DNA from: Alphaproteobacteria bacterium
GTDB lineage: Bacteria; Pseudomonadota; Alphaproteobacteria; Rs-D84
Reading direction: 5' to 3'
DNA length: 64,000 nt
Assembly (NCBI GenBank): GCA_017650505.1
Contig: JAGCET010000042.1
Location: 1 to 64,000, forward strand
Shown in pieces: positions 16,424 to 26,044 of the stretch (position 1 is its first letter; the number at the start of each line of letters is the position of its first letter). The position numbers were made by a program, and so were the translations under genes. A model generated the notes under the pieces. The model made no database searches, was not told the origin of the DNA, and saw only the letters and a program-made list of their open reading frames with translations.

Positions 16424-18199
16424 TTAATTGTCCGCCACACAGTAATAATCTGATGGTTCTGGGAATCCGCCACATACATCGTAACTCGGTGTACCACCGG
16501 CACTAAGCCGCGGTGCAAGATGGTAGTTTTCATCGCACACTATCTTTGTGCAACCGGCATAATCACCACTTGTGATACTCTCGCACCTACCATTTGTGAC
16601 GCTTTGGCCCGCCGTGCAGCCATTTATACACATAATTGCGGCATATCCGGCATATTCATATTCTGTGTTCTCACCCGGGGTCGTACATGGAACATTGTTG
16701 TTACCGACCCAAATGTTGCCCATGTTACCAATTGAACCACTATTACACATGACCGATGCCCCAGGATTCGTATAAGTTGTAGTATACGAACCGTTGTTTA
16801 AGCTTGTGTTATAAATAGAATATCCAATCTTCTTTAGTGTCCAAAGATCTGAACTCATCCCTTTATTACACTCGGCGGCCGTACTAATCACATTATGATT
16901 CACGCCAACCGTGCATTCGTATGAATAATCTGCACAAATGCCGGTATCACCATACTGGTTTTGCCATTTATATTTCACGTTAAATTTGCCGCTTTCCGCC
17001 ACACATGTTGTGTCATATGCGGCAGTTTGATCCAACAAACTGTTTGTGCCAGAAATCACGTATCCCGTATTACACGATGCCTCGTACCGGACATCACCGT
17101 GGCCGGCTTCGGCATCTGGATTTGTTTGGGCCCATTCGTGCGTTGATGTATTAAAGATCGCCTGAATCCACGGTTTGTTCCACGAATCCACGGTCTTGTT
17201 AGCAATATATAACGTGCGTGTAGTGCTGGCATCATCCGTCTTGGGATTCTTTGCCCAACCGGCATACAAATGCACAGTCGGGATTTCTTCACTGTCCGTA
17301 CGTAAAATTACACATTCGTACCCATCAAATACAGGCATCTTTGTAGAAGACGCAGTATATGGATAGAAACTTTCCCACGCCGCACTAAAATCACTGGTAT
17401 CTTCGACCGTCAATTGTGGCGCCGCACCATTTTCCCCAAGGTTTCTTACCACCGCAAGAAGTTCTATATCATGGTGACCTTCACCACCGTGGTGATTCAC
17501 CGTATATTCATAGAACGTCCTACCATCAAAGCCAACATAATATCCACGGAATCTATAACCATTTACCGTCGGAATCGATATCTCGGTTATCCGCGTTTGT
17601 TTGTTCACGTTATTCCAGCAACCGTTATTTGTGGTGACAATATCATCGCTATAATCACAATATATCTTGTTATCTGAAACACCCGATGGCATATTCATGC
17701 TAACACTGCCGGGGTTGATACCGGCGTACCCGTGAAATTGTATATAAAACTTTTTATGTTGCACCAAATTTTGTGTGATATCATCCGGCACCGCCCTTTC
17801 ACCCCTTAAATTTGAATACAGACCCTTGCCATTGTCGTAAACGCACACACCTTTGCTGTTAACCTTCTGGTCGCCGGCGCACGCATACGTGGCGGTTCCC
17901 GTTGCCCCAGATGCGATACCATTCGCCGCCAGTTGTGAAGGTGTCAACAATAATTGACCGCTTGCATTTACAAAGTTTTTACCTGCGATACTTATACCAC
18001 CAAAAACTTTACCATTCGCGGCCGGTTCCGGTACAACAATATTGGTCAAAATATTGGCATCCGGGCAACAGCCTGATGTTGGTTGAATTGCGCAGAAATG
18101 GTCCGAACAAGCCCCGTTCTTGTCATAATACAGGTTTACCGTACCCGCATTGGCCACAATCGGCAAGAAATACAAAATCCAAAAATAACTCTTTCTCAT
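16424..18199 (-). CDS. Cys-rich secreted protein with InlB-like repeat motif (591 aa)
   Basis: A 591-residue secreted protein with a signal peptide (MRKSYFWILYFLPIVANA). It shares its architecture with the next two upstream genes. An N-terminal module runs TVNLYYDKNGACSDHF...SGCCPDA, then VFGGISIAGK. A central module has NGYRFRGYYVG and later VHLYAGWAKN, resembling the GYxFxGWY...YAxW pattern of InlB/Listeria-Bacteroides repeats. The C-terminal half is Cys-rich. No catalytic motif is visible. It is the last gene of a four-gene operon whose genes are 9-17 bases apart. A surface or extracellular binding role is inferred. Confidence 0.75.
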   Translation of the reverse strand: MRKSYFWILYFLPIVANAGTVNLYYDKNGACSDHFCAIQPTSGCCPDANILTNIVVPEPAANGKVFGGISIAGKNFVNASGQLLLTPSQLAANGIASGATGTATYACAGDQKVNSKGVCVYDNGKGLYSNLRGERAVPDDITQNLVQHKKFYIQFHGYAGINPGSVSMNMPSGVSDNKIYCDYSDDIVTTNNGCWNNVNKQTRITEISIPTVNGYRFRGYYVGFDGRTFYEYTVNHHGGEGHHDIELLAVVRNLGENGAAPQLTVEDTSDFSAAWESFYPYTASSTKMPVFDGYECVILRTDSEEIPTVHLYAGWAKNPKTDDASTTRTLYIANKTVDSWNKPWIQAIFNTSTHEWAQTNPDAEAGHGDVRYEASCNTGYVISGTNSLLDQTAAYDTTCVAESGKFNVKYKWQNQYGDTGICADYSYECTVGVNHNVISTAAECNKGMSSDLWTLKKIGYSIYNTSLNNGSYTTTYTNPGASVMCNSGSIGNMGNIWVGNNNVPCTTPGENTEYEYAGYAAIMCINGCTAGQSVTNGRCESITSGDYAGCTKIVCDENYHLAPRLSAGGTPSYDVCGGFPEPSDYYCVADN

Positions 18200-18216
18200 A
18201 ATATTCTCTCCATTTC

Positions 18217-20190
18217 TTACATTTCAAGGTGGATAACACCACTGTAATCTGGCCCTGGTTCACCACCGGTGCACGATATACTCGACGCAGTATACAACGC
18301 CACCAACGCCTGACAATTTTCCAATCCACTACATGTTTGGGATTGACACAAATTTACCCGTTCAAGTCCACTTGTACCCATGATATTTGATGTACATGTT
18401 TTGGTTGCATCGCTACACGATGCCGTGTATGTGCATATACCGTTCGAAGAAGACATATTACCACCCGTCACACTTACCCCCGCAATCGATCCAGTGGTCG
18501 GACATGTAAATTCGGTAATTTGCTCTTCAACACACACATTATTCAAATTAAAGTTGGTACATGATGAATACTGCGAATCACCACTGCCATCACGGCAAGT
18601 CTTTGTACAATTATTATTCGCACAATGATAATTTTCAGCACATTGCACAGTATATTTGCAATAACGTGCCTGACTTGCATCCAAAGTGCTGTCTGCGACA
18701 TGAGAACCCCCGGGTTTCTTTAAGCATGCAAACGATTTCACGCCGGTTGCAGTCCAACCATTATTCCAAGTTGGTGTGCCAACATACGTCGCATTGCACG
18801 CAAAGTTCACACTTGAAGAATTCACATAGGTGCCATTGGCATATACCCAAGAATTAAACTGATACTTACCGTCATTGGTACCCGCAGTATGACATGCAGG
18901 TTCGGCACTTGTTATCTCAAAAGGCGAATTCCAACTGCACGTTGAATTCAATACAGATTCACACTGGAACGGTGCGCCAGAACTGCTCCAATTTTCATTA
19001 TAGTCTATATTGACCGTGTCACCGGCCGACAACGTCTGTTGTTGGCAACCCAATTGGTATGTATTAAGGGTTTGGGTAATTACCGTCGGATTTTCACCGC
19101 CATACGGGTACCCATGAGTAATCGATGTAGTTCCGACACCATATTCATCATCTGCGCATGCATTACCCTTCCACATGTATTCCACAGCACCACGATACCA
19201 ACTGCCGCATATACCGGTTTTTTCGATACACCGTGTCTCTTCATCATCATGACCCGTGACTCTTAATTCGCAATGATTTGGGTCTTCACAATTTTTCGCC
19301 CATCCGGCAAACATAGATATGCGTCCACATGTAGCACCCGAAACTATATTCGAAGAAACCACCCACGTTGGCTTTACAATATACAATTCGTCCATATTGT
19401 GATCTTTCCACGATATATAGAAGGCATCTTCTTCGGTACGATATGGGGTCCAAGGTCCGATATATGACGACGTACCCGTAATAGTGCGTGACCACCAAGA
19501 CGGGAAATAACCGCGGAACGTGTACCCATCAAGTTGGTTTGGCGGCGTAAGTGTCAATGGCGCATTTGGATGCGTGGCATCTTTGTACTGATGTGCCGGG
19601 TTATAATCAGGTGTTGAAAAATACCCAAGACCTGTTTTGTAATATATTTTTCTTGTCGTTGGATGAACACAGGCATACTGAGAATCTCCGTCCCAAATTG
19701 TCTGACCTTGGTAAGTCTGGGAATATCCAGTGCACTCAACAAGGCTTATTTCAACTTCGTCACACGCGTTGCCACGTGGCGGTTGCTCAGATCGAACCAC
19801 AGTACCACTGGGGTAACCATTTGCATCATATGTAAATGTGGTGAAAATGGTACCACTGTCGTATTCCCTTTTCTTTGCGGTTTTTTCGCCATTTGTTTGC
19901 AATACTAATTTCATACCATAGCGGTCAAATTGTCCATCGGGTGTGACCACAATGACGTCTTCTCCATTTCCGGCGGTCATGTAAAAACCGCCTGTAATCT
20001 TGCTGGCCGAAGTTTTGGGGATATTCAACCGTGTCACTCTATTTTCCGGTGCACAACAAGTGTTGGGGCCGGGATTATTCAAACACACGTCGTACCCACA
20101 ATACCCTTTGTCACCAAACAGCGTCAACGCGACCGCAGCACTGGTCAAAAAGCAACCACAAAAAGGATAAATCAGCAATTTCGTTTTCAT
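18217..20190 (-). CDS. Cys-rich secreted protein with InlB-like repeat motif (657 aa)
   Basis: A paralogue of the flanking genes. The signal peptide starts MKTKLLIYPFCGCFLTSAAVA; the ATG at 20190 follows AGGTGG, so the GTG three codons upstream is unlikely. The N-terminal module is LTLFGDKGYCGYDVC...NTCCAPENRV; the central module is LDGYTFRGYFPSWWSR with ISMFAGWAKN. The C-terminal module FTCPTTGSIAGVSV...CTYTASC...CSGLENCQALVALYTASSISC is nearly repeated in the 1000-residue neighbour. Many paired Cys suggest disulphides formed after export. Function unknown. Confidence 0.75.
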   Translation of the reverse strand: MKTKLLIYPFCGCFLTSAAVALTLFGDKGYCGYDVCLNNPGPNTCCAPENRVTRLNIPKTSASKITGGFYMTAGNGEDVIVVTPDGQFDRYGMKLVLQTNGEKTAKKREYDSGTIFTTFTYDANGYPSGTVVRSEQPPRGNACDEVEISLVECTGYSQTYQGQTIWDGDSQYACVHPTTRKIYYKTGLGYFSTPDYNPAHQYKDATHPNAPLTLTPPNQLDGYTFRGYFPSWWSRTITGTSSYIGPWTPYRTEEDAFYISWKDHNMDELYIVKPTWVVSSNIVSGATCGRISMFAGWAKNCEDPNHCELRVTGHDDEETRCIEKTGICGSWYRGAVEYMWKGNACADDEYGVGTTSITHGYPYGGENPTVITQTLNTYQLGCQQQTLSAGDTVNIDYNENWSSSGAPFQCESVLNSTCSWNSPFEITSAEPACHTAGTNDGKYQFNSWVYANGTYVNSSSVNFACNATYVGTPTWNNGWTATGVKSFACLKKPGGSHVADSTLDASQARYCKYTVQCAENYHCANNNCTKTCRDGSGDSQYSSCTNFNLNNVCVEEQITEFTCPTTGSIAGVSVTGGNMSSSNGICTYTASCSDATKTCTSNIMGTSGLERVNLCQSQTCSGLENCQALVALYTASSISCTGGEPGPDYSGVIHLEM

Positions 20191-20202
20191 TTTTACCACC
20201 TG

Positions 20203-23200
20203 TTAATTTGAACTTGAATCCGATCCCATTTCCGCGATAGTCACGTCATCGGGCAATACAATTTCACTGTAATATGAATTCCCGGTCGCGATGCATGATA
20301 TATTTGCCGCAGTGTACAGGCCGGCCAATGTTTGGCAATTCGCCGCCCCACTGCATACCTGCTGTTCGCACAGATTCACCGGTTTGTTTTGACCAGATGA
20401 AACAACATTTCCCGAACATATTGCGCTTGCGTCGGTACATTGCGCCTTGTACGCGCACTGACCATTTTGGGAAGTTTGTGTATAGTTCATGGTTATACCA
20501 TCGATTTGGCTTGGGCTTGCACATGTAAACTCACCCGCAGATGCGCTGCAAGAATAACCACTGACCATATTTGCAAGATTGGTTGATGTACACGCCGCAC
20601 TTCCCGAACACACAACCGGATTTGTACCATTCAACGTATAACCCGACGATGTGCACCCAAGTGTGTATGTGCATTGTGAACCATTACGGTCGGGTCCATC
20701 AACAATCTTAACCCCGGTCGGCACATTAAACATGCTTGGGCATGTGAATGTCGGTGGTGTTCCGCCCGCCATGCACGAATGATTACCATACCAATTGGTT
20801 ATGTTTTGGACAATACATCCCGCACTGCCTGTACAGTTCATCTGGTTTTGTGTACCCACCGCGTCGTCGCCATAGTACAACGTGTATGCGGGGTTATTGC
20901 ACGACGCCTTGTACGTACAATTCAAACCTTCCTGGGTTGGCACATGCGGTGACACGCCGGTCGGTGCCGCATTTACATTCGGGCATGCAAAGCAATTCAG
21001 ATTTGCAAATTGCCCCGCCAACCATGCCGATGTGCACGGTTCACTGCCATCGTTGCCATTGCAATAAATTGTGGCATTACCTTCCAGTACTGCATTTGAC
21101 GTACTGCATCCGGCGGTATATGTGCATTCCACACCGGCACCCTTTACAACCGTATAGGTTATACCAGACGGTGTAGTGAAGTTGTTCGGACATTGAAATG
21201 TTTGACCGCCACAATATGTTTCGCAATCTGTGATAGCTGTTTCTTTTTGACACGACAACATGCATTGTTGATACGGTGTAATACATTCGTGTTCACCGGT
21301 CACATCATTTGTCACCGGAACCAATCCTTCGCCGCATTGTTCAACACAACTGATTACGCCAGTGACGCTATTTACCTGCAAATCAAATCCCTGATTACAT
21401 TGCACTTTTCGGCACGCATCGGGATTCACATAACCGCTGTTTGCGCCCCATAACTGACCATTGTAAGCTTGGTTCCCAGAAACGTTATATTGTATCGCAT
21501 TGTTCGCAGGCATATTAACGCATGTGCCATTTGCCGGCGCAACGCATTCACGGCATACATAACCATAAACCGTGGCAGAACTTTGGCCAAACACGTTGGT
21601 GCTGCACGATACATTTCTGCCCGGTGAATACCATTTATCATTGGTCTTTAACCAACGCAATTGATATCCATCGCCACAGGCATTGTTAAACCCGGTGTTG
21701 CTTAACAAATTATGTCCCGAACCGGTTGCACAACTTTGCGTCACCGCGGGCGAACAATTGACCGGCACACTATATTGGTCGGTAAATGTGTAATTAAGAC
21801 TTATATTGCCACTGTCGGACTCACATGTTGGATTATATGCATTTACATTTCCATACAAGTGGTTATAACCGTTGCATCCGTTGTCATAGCGAACCTGACC
21901 CGGTTTCAAACCGTTGCCACTGTGTGCGACACTGATACCCTTTTCCAACGTGCATGTTGCATTGGTACCGGGGGCGCACTCACGTGCCCAACCACCATAA
22001 ATATCTATTTCATGCATACGCAATCCCGGGGCACCACTAAGTGGCCCTTGGGTGACAATTGGAAGTCCCTGGATACTGGTTGAATTATCTTCAAAATCCC
22101 ACCATATATTTATACCATCTTGGGGTGAATATATTCCCATCCACGAAACTGTATCACTGGTATTTTTTGGATAGAAGTGACCCGACGCAACATCGTTCGG
22201 ATCGGCATTATGCGTGCTGTCCACGACCAAGTCATCCATAAGTTTACCACTGCGATAGAAATAACCACGGAATTTATAACCATTAAGATGTGGCATATTG
22301 ATTGTTTCCACCAATGCACCCGCATCGGCATTTGGGCCATTTTGACCATCTTGTTGCCCCCAATATGGTTCATAGCACCACACACGATTGCACCACAATG
22401 TGCGACCTTCATTACCGTTGGTCACATTCAAATTGGTTGTTGTTGGTTGATCGTGCAAATGAACAATGACCGTGCGATCACAATAACTGTTATTATTTGT
22501 GCTGTTATTCAAATATCCACAATCAACTTCTTCCAATGGAATTTCATTACCATCATCATCTATGTAAACATCGCCATTACCGCCACCTTTGTTGGGTACA
22601 CAAACGCCGAACTTATTTTGTCCAAGCCCCTTTCCGCAACCATATTGTGCATAAATCGTATCACCATCGTTCATACTTTCGGAAATCTTGGTCACAGACG
22701 TGCCATTCGATGTTGTCCAACCACTAAACACGGCACCATCAAACAACCGTTGTTTTTGTTCCGGTTCTGGCAACGTATCACCGACGGCAAAACTTTTGGT
22801 CGTCAGGCCTTTGCCGTCACGCATGTTGAATTTTACATTGCGCATATCACTTTGTGCAACCGTCTTAACCGTAGCAATTTTCCGTGCGGTCGTGTTTGAT
22901 GTTTTGGCATTTTTTATCAAATTTTTTGTACCCGTCGTCAGATTGGTATTGATATTCCCATCGGCATCAACAATCGTTTCACCGTTTATCTCTAAGCCAC
23001 GAAAAACCTGGCCCGACGATGCATAGGCCGATGTATCTATCGTATCAACTGTTTTTGCGGTTGGGCAACACGCATTGTTCCCCGGATTGGTAAGACACAG
23101 GACACCCTGTTGGCATGCACCATTAAGGTCCATATAGTAAGTCCGGGCACCGGCGGTGCCAATCAAAACAGAACCATACAAAGGATAAAGCAATACTTTC

Positions 23201-23205
23201 TTCAT
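20203..23205 (-). CDS. Large Cys-rich secreted repeat protein (1000 aa)
   Basis: The largest member of the paralogous operon. The signal peptide is MKKVLLYPLYGSVLIGTAGA. The N-terminal module ARTYYMDLNGAC...NNACCPTAK is shared with both downstream paralogues. An InlB-like stretch contains VFSGWTTSNG and LNGYKFRGYFYRSG, with IDIYGGWARE. From about residue 640 to 960 a module of about 70-80 residues recurs four to five times, each with F(T/A)CP...PTGV...CTY..(G/S)C...CSGSAAC...C. The ends of these modules carry regularly spaced Cys, suggesting stacked disulphide-bonded domains. No enzymatic motif is visible. A long rod-like adhesin or surface-layer role is a guess from the architecture. Confidence 0.75.
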   Translation of the reverse strand: MKKVLLYPLYGSVLIGTAGARTYYMDLNGACQQGVLCLTNPGNNACCPTAKTVDTIDTSAYASSGQVFRGLEINGETIVDADGNINTNLTTGTKNLIKNAKTSNTTARKIATVKTVAQSDMRNVKFNMRDGKGLTTKSFAVGDTLPEPEQKQRLFDGAVFSGWTTSNGTSVTKISESMNDGDTIYAQYGCGKGLGQNKFGVCVPNKGGGNGDVYIDDDGNEIPLEEVDCGYLNNSTNNNSYCDRTVIVHLHDQPTTTNLNVTNGNEGRTLWCNRVWCYEPYWGQQDGQNGPNADAGALVETINMPHLNGYKFRGYFYRSGKLMDDLVVDSTHNADPNDVASGHFYPKNTSDTVSWMGIYSPQDGINIWWDFEDNSTSIQGLPIVTQGPLSGAPGLRMHEIDIYGGWARECAPGTNATCTLEKGISVAHSGNGLKPGQVRYDNGCNGYNHLYGNVNAYNPTCESDSGNISLNYTFTDQYSVPVNCSPAVTQSCATGSGHNLLSNTGFNNACGDGYQLRWLKTNDKWYSPGRNVSCSTNVFGQSSATVYGYVCRECVAPANGTCVNMPANNAIQYNVSGNQAYNGQLWGANSGYVNPDACRKVQCNQGFDLQVNSVTGVISCVEQCGEGLVPVTNDVTGEHECITPYQQCMLSCQKETAITDCETYCGGQTFQCPNNFTTPSGITYTVVKGAGVECTYTAGCSTSNAVLEGNATIYCNGNDGSEPCTSAWLAGQFANLNCFACPNVNAAPTGVSPHVPTQEGLNCTYKASCNNPAYTLYYGDDAVGTQNQMNCTGSAGCIVQNITNWYGNHSCMAGGTPPTFTCPSMFNVPTGVKIVDGPDRNGSQCTYTLGCTSSGYTLNGTNPVVCSGSAACTSTNLANMVSGYSCSASAGEFTCASPSQIDGITMNYTQTSQNGQCAYKAQCTDASAICSGNVVSSGQNKPVNLCEQQVCSGAANCQTLAGLYTAANISCIATGNSYYSEIVLPDDVTIAEMGSDSSSN

Positions 23206-23214
23206 TATTCGCCC

Positions 23215-25953
23215 CTATAACTCAATTGGAACCCAGTTTGCCACGTCGCCCGCATCAACATCACGGACCCAGCATCCCTTCATTACCACACGACCACTGT
23301 AGCGAGACAAATCAAACACATGTTGATTCAAGCATGAACCACCGTTGATTTTCCAGCCATAGAATTTATAACCCGTGCAAGAAAACTCTGTGGAATTGTT
23401 GTCAGTAGGAGTGGATGGTTCAGCGTATGTCATCGCAAGGCGTCCTCCGTCCGTTTGCAAAGTCCCACCTACACAAGAAACTTCGGTGCTGGCGCTAGAA
23501 TAATCACCTTCGCAACTTCCGATATAATCATCCTGACCACTGCCCCAATTGCTCGTCGGGCAATCACCACGTACGTACCATTCAACGGTTCCGCCAGAAC
23601 TGGTTTCACCATCCGCGGTTGCGGTTTCGGCACGGCTGTATGCGGCGGCACATTCATTGGTTGTCGTATTGAACTGAAGCCCCATTACCCAACAATTCAT
23701 TTCAGACGGGGTCGGCGTGTCAATAGAATATCCATTCACCGACATACAGGTTATAATCTGGGACCGGCAGGCATTTATTGCGATATTCGCCTGGGTCATC
23801 TGAACGGCCGTCCAATTATCATTTCCAATGCCATCGCCCGGTTCTTCGGTTGGATAACTGTTTTGTGCCAAACATGAATTCACGTCGGTAATACAACTTT
23901 CCGCATAATCGGCCAAAACTGCATCCTGTTTCGCCTTGATCTGAATCAAAATACGATTCAGGTATTGTTTAATAACGTCATTGGTTTCATTATAACTTAA
24001 ATTATTGCCACGACCGGTATAGGTGTAATCTTGACACTTGTTCAAAACGCCGACGCACATACCAAAATTTTTGTCGCCACTGACGTACCCAATTTTGTTT
24101 TGCAGGTATTTCGACATATTCACACTTGCATCGTGCGATGCACCCGAAACAACCGTTGCATCAACGTATTTTGCCAGTGTGTCATTGGGCCCGGTACCCC
24201 ACGCATTACCCTGGTCACTGGTTCCGTCATAGATAACACCCTGACATGAATTTTCACCAAAATCCCATGTGCGGTACAGATTTATTTTGCAAACGTTGCT
24301 GTTCATAACCGCGGATGTAAGCGAAGTCGAAGGTTCTATGGCGCGGCCCGGTTGCGAACCGACAACGATTTTACCATCGACAATGTACCGACCCGTCGGG
24401 TCCAAACATTTTTCATAATCGGTGCCGCATACAAATTCATCCTGCATACATGCATCCAACGCACTGATACACCCACGCATGTCGTATTCATTCTTGGACT
24501 GCGCCACCATAAGGCGCGCCTTTTGCAATACACCCTGGGCATTGCGGACAGTTGCCGTCATTTGGTCGTTTGAATCATTTAAACTGCGTTCGTATGCGAT
24601 ACATTCCTTGTCAATTTCCAAATCGTATGCGTTCGTTATAAGCGACGCATCAACACCCTGGGCTGTACAAGATTTTAACACGTTCGCCTTGCATCGATTG
24701 CTGGCGGTTTTGTACAATTCCGCACCGCGTTGGTTGCTGACATCTTTGCCACTGCCGGTCAAACCACCAAGGAACGACGACAGATCGAATCCGGTGCTGT
24801 CGATACTAAAATCCAAAAGACCGGACAAATCAAACGACAACCCCGAAGACGTACTGGACGCGTTGCCAGATTTGACTTCTATAATCATATCTTTAATCTT
24901 ATCAAGGCTGGTTTTTAACTGACTGTTATCTGGACTGGATTGCATTTTTGCCTCGGCCTCGGTCTGGGTGAATAACGTTTCCACCTCGCGCGCGGTAAGG
25001 CCAATGTATTGAATCTTTTGTGCAACGTCTTGCAGATCTTCGGTCGCCTGTTTCAATGCGGCCTCGGCCTTGGCATAGTTTTTAAGGTTTGCACTGCAAC
25101 TGCAACGGCCCTGGTTATCATCCAAGACGTTGCAATAATTATCCATACATGCCGCATATTGCGCCTTGCAGTAATCGGTCAATTCCGCCAACGCATCCAT
25201 CTCACTGGTATCCGCCGCAACGATGCCGGTTTCCGCCTCGGTCGTAATACCGGTTGAAGAACCAACACGAATTGTCGGAAGACGCCGCGCCGTTGACGAT
25301 CCACGAACACTAGTACGATTATAAAGGCTTCCAGATTCCGTAAGCACACGGGCAGTCGCCGTAGTTGCCGCGCGCGTAGTTGCCGCACGGGCACCCGCGG
25401 TTGTCGCCGTACGCGCAGACGTTGCGGATTTTGTTCCCGCCGCAGCCACCGTACCAGTACGCGCGGTTGTCGCACTGCGCGATGCACCACCGGTTGCGCG
25501 CGTTGCCGCCGCACGTGTTGCAGATGTATCCGTACGCGTTGCCCCCGTTGTTGTTGTGCGCGACGTCACGGTACGTGCCGCATTTCCGCGCGAATTTGTG
25601 GTTGCGCGCGACGCGACTACGCGCGAAGAATTCCCCGTTGAATTTCCACGACCCGACGTGGTTGCATTTGAACCCGATGATGCCGGCGCCGCACGCGTTG
25701 ATGTTCCACGATTCGCGACACTGCGCGTGGCCACAGGCTGACGCGAGATTTGTACCGGCTTTTTGGCCGTTTTGTCGGACGTTTGCGCGGATTCCGTATC
25801 AATATCTTCCGCGATTTCTTCATCGAAATCTTCGTATTCACCCGGATATTCGGTATCCGCATATTCTATCATTTCGTCATAGAAAACCGGCGCAACTTCG
25901 CCAAACGCGGGCAACACCAAAAGTCCACCAAGGAACATTGCAAGTCGTTTCAT
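23215..25953 (-). CDS. Secreted protein with Ala/Thr/Arg-rich low-complexity region and Cys-containing domain (912 aa)
   Basis: First gene of the surface-protein operon. The signal peptide is MKRLAMFLGGLLVLPAFG. It is followed by an acidic stretch (YPGEYEDFDEEIAEDID), then about 150 residues of Ala/Thr/Arg/Ser-rich low complexity (around 75-225) with very biased codons. After that comes a structured region with YCKAQYAACMDNYCNVLDDNQGRC, a helical segment LKNYAKAEAALKQATEDLQ, many further Cys, and a C-terminal YKFYGWKINGGSC that echoes the InlB-like pattern of the downstream genes. Probably periplasmic or surface-exposed; the basic linker might bind the envelope or nucleic acid. No family recognised. 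Confidence 0.72.
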   Translation of the reverse strand: MKRLAMFLGGLLVLPAFGEVAPVFYDEMIEYADTEYPGEYEDFDEEIAEDIDTESAQTSDKTAKKPVQISRQPVATRSVANRGTSTRAAPASSGSNATTSGRGNSTGNSSRVVASRATTNSRGNAARTVTSRTTTTGATRTDTSATRAAATRATGGASRSATTARTGTVAAAGTKSATSARTATTAGARAATTRAATTATARVLTESGSLYNRTSVRGSSTARRLPTIRVGSSTGITTEAETGIVAADTSEMDALAELTDYCKAQYAACMDNYCNVLDDNQGRCSCSANLKNYAKAEAALKQATEDLQDVAQKIQYIGLTAREVETLFTQTEAEAKMQSSPDNSQLKTSLDKIKDMIIEVKSGNASSTSSGLSFDLSGLLDFSIDSTGFDLSSFLGGLTGSGKDVSNQRGAELYKTASNRCKANVLKSCTAQGVDASLITNAYDLEIDKECIAYERSLNDSNDQMTATVRNAQGVLQKARLMVAQSKNEYDMRGCISALDACMQDEFVCGTDYEKCLDPTGRYIVDGKIVVGSQPGRAIEPSTSLTSAVMNSNVCKINLYRTWDFGENSCQGVIYDGTSDQGNAWGTGPNDTLAKYVDATVVSGASHDASVNMSKYLQNKIGYVSGDKNFGMCVGVLNKCQDYTYTGRGNNLSYNETNDVIKQYLNRILIQIKAKQDAVLADYAESCITDVNSCLAQNSYPTEEPGDGIGNDNWTAVQMTQANIAINACRSQIITCMSVNGYSIDTPTPSEMNCWVMGLQFNTTTNECAAAYSRAETATADGETSSGGTVEWYVRGDCPTSNWGSGQDDYIGSCEGDYSSASTEVSCVGGTLQTDGGRLAMTYAEPSTPTDNNSTEFSCTGYKFYGWKINGGSCLNQHVFDLSRYSGRVVMKGCWVRDVDAGDVANWVPIEL

Positions 25954-26001
25954 AGTAAAATCTTTCCTTCCATTATCATCATTTTATCATTACACCCACA
26001 G

Positions 26002-26030
26002 TTGACGCAAGCAAAAAAAACATATATAAT
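26002..26030 (+). promoter_or_regulatory. Promoter of the PLD-family gene
   Basis: TTGACG (26002-26007) and TATAAT (26025-26030) with an ideal 17-base spacer. Transcription would begin about eight bases before the ATG at 26045, leaving no room for a Shine-Dalgarno sequence. Confidence 0.75.
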
Positions 26031-26044
26031 TCTAGTTATCAAAA

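Noticed and set aside
22177..22899. Plus-strand ORF of 240 codons
   Set aside because: It is antisense to the 1000-aa secreted protein and has no ribosome-binding site; biased composition of the true gene explains it.
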